Part shown: one piece after another, positions 11,151 to 22,616 of the stretch
Layout: each line of letters opens with the position of its first letter
How positions within the stretch are numbered: the stretch's first letter is position 1
NCBI GenBank assembly: GCA_946807835.1
Contig: OX327696.1
Span: 5,840,501 to 5,904,500 of the forward strand
Direction: 5' to 3'
Length of the DNA stretch: 64,000 bases
Source: Ailanthus altissimus
Taxonomy: Eukaryota; Streptophyta; Magnoliopsida; Sapindales; Simaroubaceae
Translations under genes and position numbers: made by a program
Notes under the pieces: model-generated
What the model saw: the letters and a program-made list of their open reading frames with translations, nothing else
Database searches by the model: none
What the model was told of the DNA's origin: nothing

Positions 11151-14100
11151 ACATAGCAATACCCAAGTATGAGGTAGAGAAATTCAACGGTACGAATGAA
11201 TTCAATCTGTTAAAGATGAAAGTAAATGCGTTGTTGGTGAGCCAAAGGCTAGGCTTGGCATTAGAGGAGACTGCAGCTCTATCTATTGAGGAAGAGAAAA
11301 TGCTAGAGTCATCTAAAGCTGAAATAAAAATAATAGACATTCAAGAAAGAGCTCATAGCACAATCATTCTGTCATTGAGCGATGAAGTTTAAGGGAAATA
11401 GTAGGTGAGACGACGGTGATTGGTCTTTCGAAGAAGCTTGACTCTCTTTATATGCGAAAAATCGTTGGTCAACAGATTGTATATAAATAAGAAGTTGTAT
11501 CAGCTATCCATGTCAGAGGAGACTGATGCGATATTTTTATATCATAAAATTAAGTGCAAGTATACACTATCGTATGCAAGTAATAAAGAGACTAAATAAG
11601 TCGGATGTCGAACCCACAGGGATAATGTTTTCTTTTTAAACCAATTACTAAAATTATGTCTTCCTAATAATTATTCAGATAAATAAAAATCTAAGAATGA
11701 ATGTAGAAAATATAAAAATAAAAACACAATGTAATGAGATTAAATGATAGCACGTAGAGAAAACCTAGGATTAATACTATCCCTCAATATGCTTTCTAAT
11801 GATTAACCTTATAATATTTAACTTCCTTAGTCTTTATTATTGATCAAGACACTAATGTATTCACAAGCCTCTTCCAAGGTCATGCAAGTATACCTTAATT
11901 TACCAAATACCTATATTCCTATGGTACTTGTAATAAATTAAGATTCATTAAGATTAGGTTTTATTGATCATACATGCCAATTAAGTATATTCCTATCCTA
12001 AGCTGAAACTTGCATATGTAATATTGAATATTACTCTACAATCATGCATCAAATTACCTAGGTCTAAATATTATGATTCCTCTTCCGAGTTTATCAATAA
12101 TATTACCAACTCATTCACCATATATTGGCCAGATATATTGAAGCATTAAAGACAAGTAATTTAAATAATAAAAGACTAAGTTTATTAAATATTAAAAAGA
12201 TATGGCAATTTAAGCGCACATATTGAGTTCAAATATTAACCCTAAAAAATAAATTAGTTCATAGCTACAAGAGAATCACAGCAATAAAAATAAAAATAAA
12301 ACATGATACAATTAATCGCAAACCGATGTAGACGTCGAACTGCTCTTAATTGCCCTGCCTAGGAACTCTTAATGCCGAAGAACATCTTGTATCTCTCTCT
12401 AAAGTTGCTTCAATTAAGCTCCTATTGCTCTCCAAGACTCGTGCTCTGTATTCTTAGTGCTCTTGGGTCGTCTTGGATTCGTTCTTGAAGGCTGGGAACG
12501 AGTGGCTTATTATAGGGATTGATATGAGCTTGAAAATCTCAATTCTCATCGGACTAGGACTCGCACTGCCGCTGGCGCACTATGAATTTGTCGCTAGGGC
12601 GCTGCGTGAAAAAGCCTTCACCGCTGGAGCGGTGTGATGATAGCGCTGGGGCTCTGGAATATCGCTGGCGCGGTAACTGTATGGCGCTGGGGCGCCAGAT
12701 GCGACTTCAACAGGTCGTATTTCTTATTTTGATTACTATTACAGTGCTGGGGCGACAATACTTGTGGAGCGGGGGCGCTGGACTCATAATTTAAAAACTT
12801 TGCATTTTAGTCCCTATTTTTGCTCCTTTTGCGTTCTTTCTTTAAATTTCGTTCAAGTCCCTATAAATAACAATAATGCACATAAATAGCCATCTATTCT
12901 CATAAAATCATAAAATATCAATAATAAAAACATGAGAAAATATATGACAAATTTGCCCTTATCAGAGACACCGATGAAAGATCATATAGACGCCTTCAAT
13001 AAGACCATCCTTGATCTTGAGTCTATCAACATTAAGATATAAGATAAATATAGAGCAATTATCCTGTTGAGTTCACTCCCCAAAAGTTATGAGATCTTTG
13101 TTGATACGCTACTCTATTACAGAGAGAGTTTAATGATGAGTAATGTGAAATTATTATTAAACTCAAAGTTATTAGAGAAGCAGATCAAGGGCAATGCATA
13201 AAGTTTATTTGTAAGAAGAAGGCCTTCACAGAAGGAAAAATGGATCAAGGTCGAAGTCTAGAACTTCTAGAAAGTGTTATTGCTGCAAAAAGGAAGGGCA
13301 CTTCATAAAGAACAGTCCTGAGAATAGAGTACAAGACAAGAAAAAAAATGGATGTTGTGCTTGCCTATGATAATAGCTATGACAGTGCAGAGACACTCGT
13401 CGCTACTGATGGTAAAAACACTAAACAATGGATTCTTGATTCTGGCTGTACTTTTCACATGTGCCTATACAAGTCTTGGTTTGTAAATTTCCAGTTAATT
13501 AGTGGTGGTATGGTGTTAATGGGTAATGACATTGTATGTCAGATGATGGAAATTAGTAGTGTTAGACTTAGGCTGCATGATGGGCGAGTGAGATAGTTGA
13601 CAGATAATAGGTATGTTCTTGACCTCAAAAGGAACTTGATCTCACTAAGGACTTTAGACCAAAATAGGTGTTCCATCAGGATCGATAGAGAGGTTTTGAG
13701 AATGTTGAAGGGTTTCATGGTAGTAACGTGATGAGAGAAGCACAAAGGTGTTTATATGCTTAAGTGTGAAGTCGTGAGTGGTTCGGCATTATTCTCTATA
13801 GATGATAAGAGTATGCAAATCAAGTTGTGGCATCTTTAGATTGGCACACCTAGGCGAGAGAAACCTGAAGGAGTTATTTAGTCAAAAGGCTTTTGGTGAG
13901 GATAAGTTCTAGCCCTTGGAATTTTGTGAGCATTGTGTGCTTGGGAAAGCACATAGGGTGAAGTTTACTACCGGTGAACATAAGACTAAGGGGACTTTTG
14001 ACTACATACACTCGGATCTTTGGGGACCAGCTCAGACAGCTACTCGTGGTGGTGCAAAGTATTTTCTCAGTTTAATTAATGACTATTCAATGAAGTTGTG

Positions 14101-16546
14101 GGTCTATGTGTTGAAGAGCAAAGATCAAGTGTTTGATGTATTCAAGACTTGAAAGGCTCTTGTTGAGAATTAGACTGGCAAAAGGGTAAAGAGGTTAAGA
14201 ACTTACGATGGCCTCAAATTTTGTGCCAAACATGGAATTGTAAGGTATAGAATAGTAAGATCAACACCACAGTAGAATGAGGTAACTGAGATGATGAATA
14301 GGGCCCTACTTGAGAGGGTTAGATGCATGCTTACCAATGCAAAGATGTCCAAGGCATTTTGGGGAGAAGTTGTAGTGACTGTAGCTTATTTGATTAATAG
14401 AAGTCTCTCGTCAGTAACTGACTTCAAGACACAAGAAGAGAAATAGTCTGAAAATCCTCTTAAGTGCGACCACCTCAGAATATTTGGTTGCCCTGCCTTT
14501 GTACATGTTAAAAAGGGAAAGTTGGAACCTAAAGCTATCAAAAGGGTATTCATAGGATATCCCGAATGAGTGAAAGGATATAAGGTATAGTGTAAAGACT
14601 TGACACCAGTAAGGAGTATTATAAGCTGTGATGTGATGTTTGATGAGACAACAATGCTGAAAACCTCCCAAGAAGATAAGAAAGAAGAACTTGTGCCCAA
14701 GGAATACTCAGTACCCAAGTCAATAAAAGTTGAAGTGGAGCCTGATAATAAATCTGATATACCCTCAGATCAGTACTTTAATAAAGAGATCTTTGAAGAT
14801 GGACTAAGAACACTGACGAGTTCCTCCAAGTCCACCCAAAGAAAAACTAGGACTCTTGAGATAGAACTTGGAGAGTACCAACTAGCCAAAGATAGGCTAA
14901 GGAGAATGATTAACCCACCAATCAGGTATGCACAAGCAGATTTAGTTGTTCATGCTTTTAATTCTGATTACACTCTTAAGTATGATGAGTCTATGACATA
15001 TGATGAGGCTATAAAAAGTGAAAAAGAAAGAATGACAGCAGGCCATGGAAGAAGAGATTAGTTCTCTTAGGAATAACAATACCTGAAAATTGGTGGAGAG
15101 ACCTCAAAAGAAACCAGTTGGGTGCAAGTGGGTCTATAAGGTGAAGGCGGGGATACCGAGGATAGAGCCTATAGGATTAAAGGCTAGATTAGTTGCACAA
15201 GGTTTTACTCAGAGAGAGGGAGTTGACTTTCATGAGATATTTTCTCCAGTCGTCAAGCACACATCCATTAGGATTTTGTTAGCCATGTGTGCAAACCTTG
15301 ATTTACATCTAGAGCAAATGGATGTAAAGACAGCTTTTCTACATGGAGAGCTTAAAGAGAGGATATACATGGCACAACCGTAAGGGTTTGAGAAGCCTGA
15401 AAAAGAAGATCATGCTTGTTTACTAAAGAAGTCATTATATAGGTTAAAACAAACACCTAGACAGTAGTATAGGAGATTTAATGAGTTTATGATGGCTTGT
15501 GGCTTTAGTAGGAGCAAATATGATGAATGCGTGTACTTCAAGAACATAAGTTGTGGGATTGTGTATTTGCTTTTATACTTCGATGATATGTTGATTGCAT
15601 GTAAGAATATGAAAGAAATACAGAAGCTCAAGAAGTAGTTGAGTGACGAGTTTCAGATGAAAGATTTAGTAGCAGCAAAGAGAATATTGGGTACGAATAT
15701 TGTGAGGGAAATGAGAAATGTTATCTTCTTGTTCCAATAACGATATATACTTAAAATTCTACAGAATTTTAGTATGTCCAATACAAAAGCTATCTCTACT
15801 CCTTTAGCCATGCATTTTAGACTTTTAGTAGCACAATCGTCGACATCTGAAGAGGCAAAATTGTAGATAAGTAAAGTACCGTATGCAAGCGCTGTGGGGA
15901 GCATCATGTATGTAATGGTTTGCACAAAACCAAATATTACATAGGCTATTAGCGTGGTGAGTAGATACATGGCAAATTCGAGTAAGGATCACTTGCTTGT
16001 AGTAAAGTGGATTTTGAGATATCTCAAAGGGGCGTCAAACCACGAGTTGATGTATAAGAATGAGACAACAGTGAAATGGTAAGAGGGTACGTAGACTCAG
16101 ATTATTCAAGTGATCTAGACAAGAAAATATCATTAACGGGCTATGTATTCACAGTGTTTGGGTGTAGTGTATGTTGGAGATCAGTTCTACAACATGTGGT
16201 TACACTATCTACCACCGAGGCGGAGTACATAGCTGTTGATGCAACTATTAAGGAGGTTGTGTGGTTGAAAGGTATATATGCACAGGTATTGGCTAGTGAA
16301 GATGTGAACACCGATGTATATTATGACAGCTAGAGTGTCATACACCTAAGTAAGCATCAAGTGTTCCACAAGAGGTCAAAACACATTAATGTGCGGCTCT
16401 ATTACATTCGAGAGATTGTTCAAAATGGTGAAGGTAGTCTAACGAAGATAATGTCATCTAAAAACTCTACTGACATGTTAATAAAGCCACTGCCCTCGGT
16501 TAAGTTCATCCTATGCAAAGACTTAATTGGAGTCACTACTTTGTAA
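11151..16546 (+). pseudogene. Copia gag-pol, broken in many places
   Basis: Order: gag N part (about 11151-11395); gag UBN2 part split by the nested solo LTR (11396-11523, resuming at 12970); zinc knuckle Cys-Tyr-Cys-Cys-Lys-Lys-Glu-Gly-His with the last Cys replaced by Ser (about 13275-13320); protease active site Leu-Asp-Ser-Gly near 13430; integrase zinc region and HSDLWGP core with the catalytic Asp (13916-14152); a disordered linker (14600-15061); reverse transcriptase with Lys-Ala-Arg-Leu-Val-Ala-Gln-Gly (15180-15205) and the active site Tyr-Phe-Asp-Asp near 15577; RNase H Val-Asp-Ser-Asp and STTEAEY (16076-16333), and Arg-Ser-Lys-His-Ile (16361-16546). In-frame stops (for example at 14151, 15381 and 16331) and frame changes rule out a functional polyprotein. 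Confidence 0.9.
11524..12964 (+). mobile_element. Solo LTR, 1.44 kb, nested in Copia gag
   Basis: Starts TGATGCGATATT and ends CCCTTATCA, flanked by a perfect 5-bp duplication GAGAC (11519-11523 and 12965-12969). The gag reading continues across the duplication, and the uninterrupted homologous gag near position 260-280 confirms the insertion site. It contains a GC-rich block (12545-12785) with repeated GCGCTGG-type words. A 70-codon frame at 12582-12794 is a by-product of that block. No primer site or coding region is present. Confidence 0.94.
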
Positions 16547-16614
16547 AGGTGACCGAAGATGTAGAAATGAGAGATTAAGTTCTTTGTGGATGATTTTGAA
16601 TCAAGTAGGGTATT

Positions 16615-17183
16615 TTTGATAATGTTGACTAAAAATCATCGGGATATGATTTGGAGAGCAAGCCAAGTGCGTAGAGCAAGCAAGGATAAAAAACATATGC
16701 AAAATGAGGCAAAAAGCAAAGAAGATAGTGCCAGACATGGACGCCGCGGTGACCAGGCAAAAAGCAAAGTGTTTCTCACTTGTTTCAAGACTCCCTAATA
16801 TGACTCCCACACGTTTAGGGTAAACCTAGGACGTCCTAAAGTCTATATTATGGCTCTCTATTAGCTTGTAAACACATTTTTATGATAATCTAAAAAATCT
16901 TAATGATTAAACCTTCTTTATAATTCTTAGTACGAGAAAATCCATAGATTGCAAGAAAGAGTTTTTCTTTATGAGTCTTTCTTGTAAAATGCATACTTTG
17001 TGAGTGCCTTGTGATTCAATAATATAAGAGTGTGATCTTGATCCGCCGTGGACGTAGGCAAGTTGTCGAACCACGTAAATTTGTGTGTTCTTCTTCTACT
17101 ATTTCTCTCATTTATTCCTTAATTGATTATTCTGCATATATTGCCTAGGTTATATTAATTATTTGTGTTCTTCCACTTCAACA
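16615..17183 (+). repeat. Copia 3' LTR
   Basis: 569 bp; it matches the 5' LTR at both ends and in the ATCCGCCGTGGACGTAGGC block (17040-17060) but is shorter in the GC-rich island. The first dinucleotide has mutated from TG to TT. It is followed by the CAAAA duplication. Confidence 0.88.
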
Positions 17184-20100
17184 CAAAACAAGAGTAAAGA
17201 TCTAAAAATAGGGGTTGAAGTACCAAAGGCACAGCCTTATTAGAATATTTCCTTAAATTGAATCATTTTATTCAGCTAACCAATAGGTGTTGTCATACAA
17301 TTAAACTTGCAAGTTGTGTTCGAGGGAGGTTATTATTTATTGTTGGCCTCTTTGGTAAAATTAGCAAAAGTTTGAGAGGTAGTGGTTTACCTTATGACAA
17401 ATGTCAGCGGTCTCCCCTGAACCTCTTGTAGCGGGTAAAGCCTTACTTAATTCCTATCAAAATTACAGTATTTAAGTAAACGATTAAAAAAAAAGCTTTG
17501 TAGAGCTTTGTAAAGGGAAGTGGCCTTTCTTAGTTAAGAGACTCAACTTGTCAACAAGAAATACAAAATAATAATAATAATAATAATAATAATGATAATT
17601 CTAGCACTAATCTTGACGGTTATCGGAGGTAAACTAGCTACCAAAGAATGGAAACAAAGGATATTAACTAAGAAATCCTTTACGGCTATCGGAGGTAGAC
17701 TAACTAGAGGCCTAGTAGCCACATCAATCCCAGATGGGCACAAACATGAGGCTGGACAAAAAGCGAAGCATACATCAAACCCAAAGTTAATTCTCACTAA
17801 TTTAGCCTGAAATGCTCAATATAGCTAAAGACTCTTAAAAATAATAAATGACAAACTAACAACCGAAATAAATCTTGGAGGTGTCAAGTAAAGGTAATTT
17901 TATAATTCCTACAATAGCAACATCTTAGTTCTAAAGATAAAGAATAATGCTACACTTTCTAAATGATATCCCAAATTTTGCATATCAAATTAAGGTGTTA
18001 AGCAATTATTGGATGGTAAAATTGTGTAAATTTCAAAATTACTCATTATACCAGTTTACTACCTAGTAATTACTTGACACAACATTAAAACCAAAAGAGG
18101 AAGATGGGCCCTTAGTTAAGTAACTATTATAAGCATTTATTTTATCTTGAGGTGCATTTTTGTTATGTATTTGATGACATTTATCAATGAAGACATATCT
18201 ATGCTTTTCAGCTGTAAGTAAAATATCTTAGTTTCTTTCTCAATCTACATAATTATTTTTGATTAATTTGTTTTGATTTAGGATTGATGCTAGTGGGGCT
18301 GAATGAAAACATAATTCTGAAAAATAAACTTATACATAACTATACATTATCTAATAGCATGTGAAACTTTTGCATTAATGCATAAAATGCATTTACGTAG
18401 AACTCTTTAACTACATTATGGATCGATAATCTAATTTTCATTTAAAATATAGCTCCAGAGGGAGGTCATATCTGTCATGAATCAGACTAGTACCATACTA
18501 ATTTATTATTATTATTATCTAGATATTTCATATCAAATAATAATAAACTATCGATTTTTTAACTCTTAGATTTAGTTGACAAGAACTCCATAAGGAGGAT
18601 ATCAATTAACCGAAGTTGAGTGTATAACCATTATTTCAATTCTCTATATTTTTCAATTAAAAAAGCCACTGTAAGGTAGTCAATTTCACATGAATCCTAT
18701 ATTGGATCTTATCATTTAGGAAAGTCCTATCAATAACTAATTCTAATTTATACCTTCCGTAGAGAGCTCATAAGGTTTGAGATAATGCATTAATCTACCT
18801 TACTATAGAACCAATAATAGAGGTTATGTGCTTTATGCTTAAAGTCCTCTTTTACTCAATATTTTAATTCTTAGAGTTTTTAATTTTAATATACAAATAA
18901 TTTGTAAAATGACGTTTTACTTATTAATTTCTCATTTTATTTCATAAAATAATTAATATGACCACGTCAAATTTATAAATTAATTTAATATTAAAACTAT
19001 GACAATAATCTTATCATAATTTCATTAAAACATTAATATTACACATGATGATATATTTTATGCATGGTTATGTGAATATGGTACTTTTAATCTATATGAC
19101 ATGTTATTCATCTAATAAATTAATTAGATAAACAAATACCAATAATTCATGATTTTTTTTAGAAAGCAATATTAAAATTAAGGGTAGATTCTTCAAAATC
19201 TTCTTTAAAATCAATTTGGGCTCTTCCATAATGTCTATCTTCTTTTGTTTGTCTTCTTTTATGAGCTAGAATTTTAAGTCTTTTAATTTTCTTTGATTCA
19301 TTTATTTTTAAAAAATAAAATGGGCTATTTTAGGTTTAAAATTTTTATTGAACTTTCTAGAAATAAAATTTAAATAAAAAATATTTTTTGACCCAATTTG
19401 AGCCAACTTTAAATTTACAAATACACAAAATTAGTTCACAAATAAATTTAGATTAAAATTTAGACCTATTTATAAATATCTCAAATCTATTTGATCAAAT
19501 TCTAATTACCAAACACCTAAAGAGGGCTAAGTAAAAATAACCAATCTTATTGAGTCTATTTGTAAAATTTATATGATCAATTTATAAATTATGCAAAATA
19601 TCTTAATCATATTAAAATTAGTTAAAGTTAAAGAGGTTTAGATAATATTTTCTAGATTAAAAACCCTAAAATATCTTTTCCCTTTCCCCCTACGCCGCCG
19701 CCCCTGTCAATTGTAAACGACCACCAGCTGATGCAAAGCTGTCGTTAGGAAACTGTCATGTGCCTCAGATGACGCCAGCCACCTCACCGTATCACTTCTC
19801 CACCGCCGACTGCCACCAATTCTCTATGGTCATGAAAACTGTGAGCAAAGCTCGCCAAAGCCACTTCTAGCACCACGATCAACAAGTCTAACGATGCCAG
19901 CCATTGCATAAACCGCTACTCATCACCGATCGTGGAAGACCGCTGCCAGTAGCTGATGACCCCATCTGAACACTTGCTGTTGATCTCTTCTGGTGGCCAT
20001 GCAATTGATGCCACGAGTCCAAGCTGTTTTCATTTCGTTTTCTAAATTCTTTTCTCTTTTTTTTTAAATACAATATAAATATAAAAAAAAATACTTGGTT

Positions 20101-20386
20101 CTTAGATTTACAAATAAAACCTATGCCAATTAATTTGCTTATAAAAAAAAATATAAAAAATCATCAAGAATTAACCAAGGGGGATAATTGTGATATTATT
20201 CTATCACCCTCTCTTATTACAATTTCAAACAAAAAAATATATCTAGTAATGAATTATTTTAAACATAATCATTCATCACATAATTATTAAAAATAACAAA
20301 TATAAATTAAATATACAATTGGTACGGCAATAAACAATTACTGTTACATATAAAAATAAATTATACAAATAATATGAAACAAGACA
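17184..20386. other. AT-rich relic DNA, no gene seen
   Basis: No reliable coding region. A trinucleotide run is at 17566-17594. Two 22-bp near-copies (around 17617 and 17680) share the words ATCGGAGGTA and ACTA. A GC-rich patch at 19685-20040 stands out in otherwise AT-rich DNA and carries only chance open frames; with the primer-site remnant at 20387 it may be the leader of a minus-strand retroelement. Confidence 0.55.
17566..17594. repeat. AAT trinucleotide microsatellite
   Basis: About nine ATA/AAT units, interrupted after the last by GATAATT. Confidence 0.9.
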
Positions 20387-20398
20387 GCTCTGATACCA
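20387..20398 (-). promoter_or_regulatory. Primer-binding site of a minus-strand LTR element
   Basis: On the minus strand this reads TGGTATCAGAGC, the exact tRNA-iMet complement used by many plant LTR elements, two bases inside the LTR at 20401-21444. Confidence 0.75.
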
Positions 20399-20400
20399 GT

Positions 20401-21444
20401 TGTTGGTCATAAATAAAAATAAATTGCTTAATAAAATAAACGTAGTGGATGCCAGATCGTCTCATTTAAGCTAATAGAGAGATTACAAAACCCATAGGCT
20501 TCCTAACTCTAACTTAAAAGGCCCAGTCATAATCATTTTATGACCTACAAATTCTTCTAAGTTAGCTCTAAGCTATTCTACTAAAAGTCAAAGGTTGAAC
20601 TCTAATAACCAATATTGTTAAGTAAAATCTCTTTTAATTAAAACTCATTTTAATTAAATTGGATTTAGTTTTTAAACTAATAATAACCACTTAATTAATC
20701 CTCTACTTGATGTCTATAATTAAAGTTAGGCTATAGAAAAAATATATTGACTCTTTAATTACTTATTTACCTCTAAGTCACTGAATGCTCTAATGATCAT
20801 TTTTAATATGTCTATATTTGTAAATAAATATTATTATTCAATAAATAGTTTATTGAATAAATTATAACCACAAATTCAAATGATCAAGTACTGCAAACAA
20901 CTTAAGTGGACATTATTTATTAGATTCCATCTTGTAAATGTATGTTCATACGACCCATGAAATTATATCTCCAAGATATCGAGGTTTTGATCATTTATAT
21001 AAATCTCATTTCGTGATAACTCAAAAGATATAATGCATGAATATAAGTTCATTGTTTATTCAGGATTAAGATCAATTAAGCTTATTAAAACTTTTGTGAA
21101 TTAAGATCTACGATATTTAATTAACTAGATCAAAATTTACAGTAGTTTCATTCAATGTAATATATACACTAGTTTTTTTTTACTTGAAATCTTTACTTCG
21201 ATGATCAAGGTAAATCATCCACTATAAGAAGTAGAAAAACTACAAACTTAAATAATGAAATGTCATTTTCTTGTGATCTATACCTTTTGTATTAATATCA
21301 TATGCCTAATACGTAAATCACATACTTTATAAATATTAGTTCATCAAAATATGCTCAATTATATATATGAATAAACTTTTATTAATCAAATAAAATATTA
21401 TTTCACATACTTTAAGAATATAAAATAACATTATATATCTAACA
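20401..21444 (-). repeat. Probable 5' LTR of a minus-strand retroelement
   Basis: On the plus strand it runs from TGTTGGTCAT to ATATCTAACA, so the minus strand starts TGTTAGAT and ends ACCAACA, next to a perfect primer site. That arrangement is what a 5' LTR should show. The partner LTR and coding region to the left were not found, and no target duplication could be tested. The outer end at 21444 is the nearest suitable CA and is less certain. Confidence 0.6.
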
Positions 21445-21833
21445 CGTGATTCTACGTATAGCCTACAATTATAGTTAAAGCAGCCTCAAGTTTAAATTTT
21501 TATTAATTAACAATTGAGTAATTACAAAGTAGAGTTTATAAACTTTCTAAAACCCTTTAAATCACATAAAATGATCAAGAAACAACTCTGAAATCATCGT
21601 AAACAATAACCTCGAAAATTAGCCTTTTATAAGTTATTACCTACCATATTTCAGTTACTGTATTTACAGTAACAAACTTAACTGCCAAGGGCCCCACCAA
21701 CCTACCGGATTAGCAATCTTTTCTTTAACAATATGTAATAGAATTTTGAAATATCTCCCTCCAACATAAAAAAAATCCGTGACAACTTAAATTACTTAAA
21801 ATTTCTTTATAAAAAATAGCGTATAAATAATTA

Positions 21834-22603
21834 TGTTGGACATTTAATATAAAAATAAGAGAATAAAAAGTAATATCATACTTATTCGAACTAGTAGTTC
21901 ATAAAGTCAAAGTATTATAATATCATATTTATCAATAGAGTATACGTATTACCAACTTTACCAAAGCTACTACGTAAAAAATTTGAGTATACATGATTTT
22001 AAACTTGTCAAATTTACTATTAAGAAAGTCTAAGTATACACAATATCAGATTACTGGAAGTATACTATACTTACTTAACCTAGTAGTCAAAAAAGTCAAG
22101 TATATACACTACTAGACATACTAGATCTACTAAATAAGAAAATCAAGTATACATTGTTAAAGTTAGTATCAAATTATAATTTTTTATTTAAGTCATTAAC
22201 AATTTAAAATATTTTTTATTATGTGAATTTTCGTATTATAGTCATAGTTTTCATAGATTATCTTTTATAGGGACAAAGCTCCATCGAGGCCTAGAGGTTG
22301 TGACTTCCCGAAGCACCAAATTTTTTTTAATTAAATAATTTATTTTTATAATTGGTACCTTTCAAAATTGGTACTTTGTGATTTGACCCTCCAAAATTTC
22401 AAGTTTGACATTAAAACTCTCTTATAATTAAACTTCAATCCATGTAATTTTTAACATTAACATCTTACCCCCTAACCTCACATTTTATTTTGGTTCCGCC
22501 TCTAATATTTTTCATATAGGCCAGGGATGTAATGCCTATATAAAGCTTACCTTTTGTAGTTATTATTCAGAGTGAAAATATATAGACTCAAGTTTCTTTA
22601 ACA
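21834..22603 (+). repeat. Probable 5' LTR with internal tandem repeats
   Basis: Begins TGTTGGACATT and ends CTTTAACA directly before a perfect primer site at 22604. A TATA-like TATATAAAG (22532-22540) lies about 65 bp before the end. The stretch at 21885-22180 consists of degenerate copies, about 45-65 bp each, of a unit containing AGTAGTcaaAAAAGTCAAGTATA-like words. The start is inferred from the TG and could be off. Confidence 0.55.
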
Positions 22604-22616
22604 TGGTATCAGAGCC
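22604..22616 (+). promoter_or_regulatory. Primer-binding site (tRNA-iMet type)
   Basis: TGGTATCAGAGCC follows the CA end of the LTR with no gap. Confidence 0.8.

Larger units (their letters stand above)
10454..17183 (+). mobile_element. Full-length Copia retrotransposon, coding-dead, with a nested solo LTR
   Basis: 5' LTR at 10454-11119 and 3' LTR at 16615-17183, flanked by a perfect 5-bp duplication CAAAA (10449-10453 and 17184-17188). The primer site (11123-11138) matches the tRNA-iMet complement imperfectly. The pol order protease, integrase, reverse transcriptase, RNase H is that of Ty1/Copia. A separate solo LTR (11524-12964) lies inside gag. Motif style (HSDLWGP integrase, FDD reverse transcriptase, STTEAEY and RSKHI RNase H) resembles the Tnt1/Tork group, though that lineage call is only a judgement. 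The two LTRs differ a lot, including a gap of about 100 bp in the GC-rich part of the 3' copy, so the insertion is old. Confidence 0.93.
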
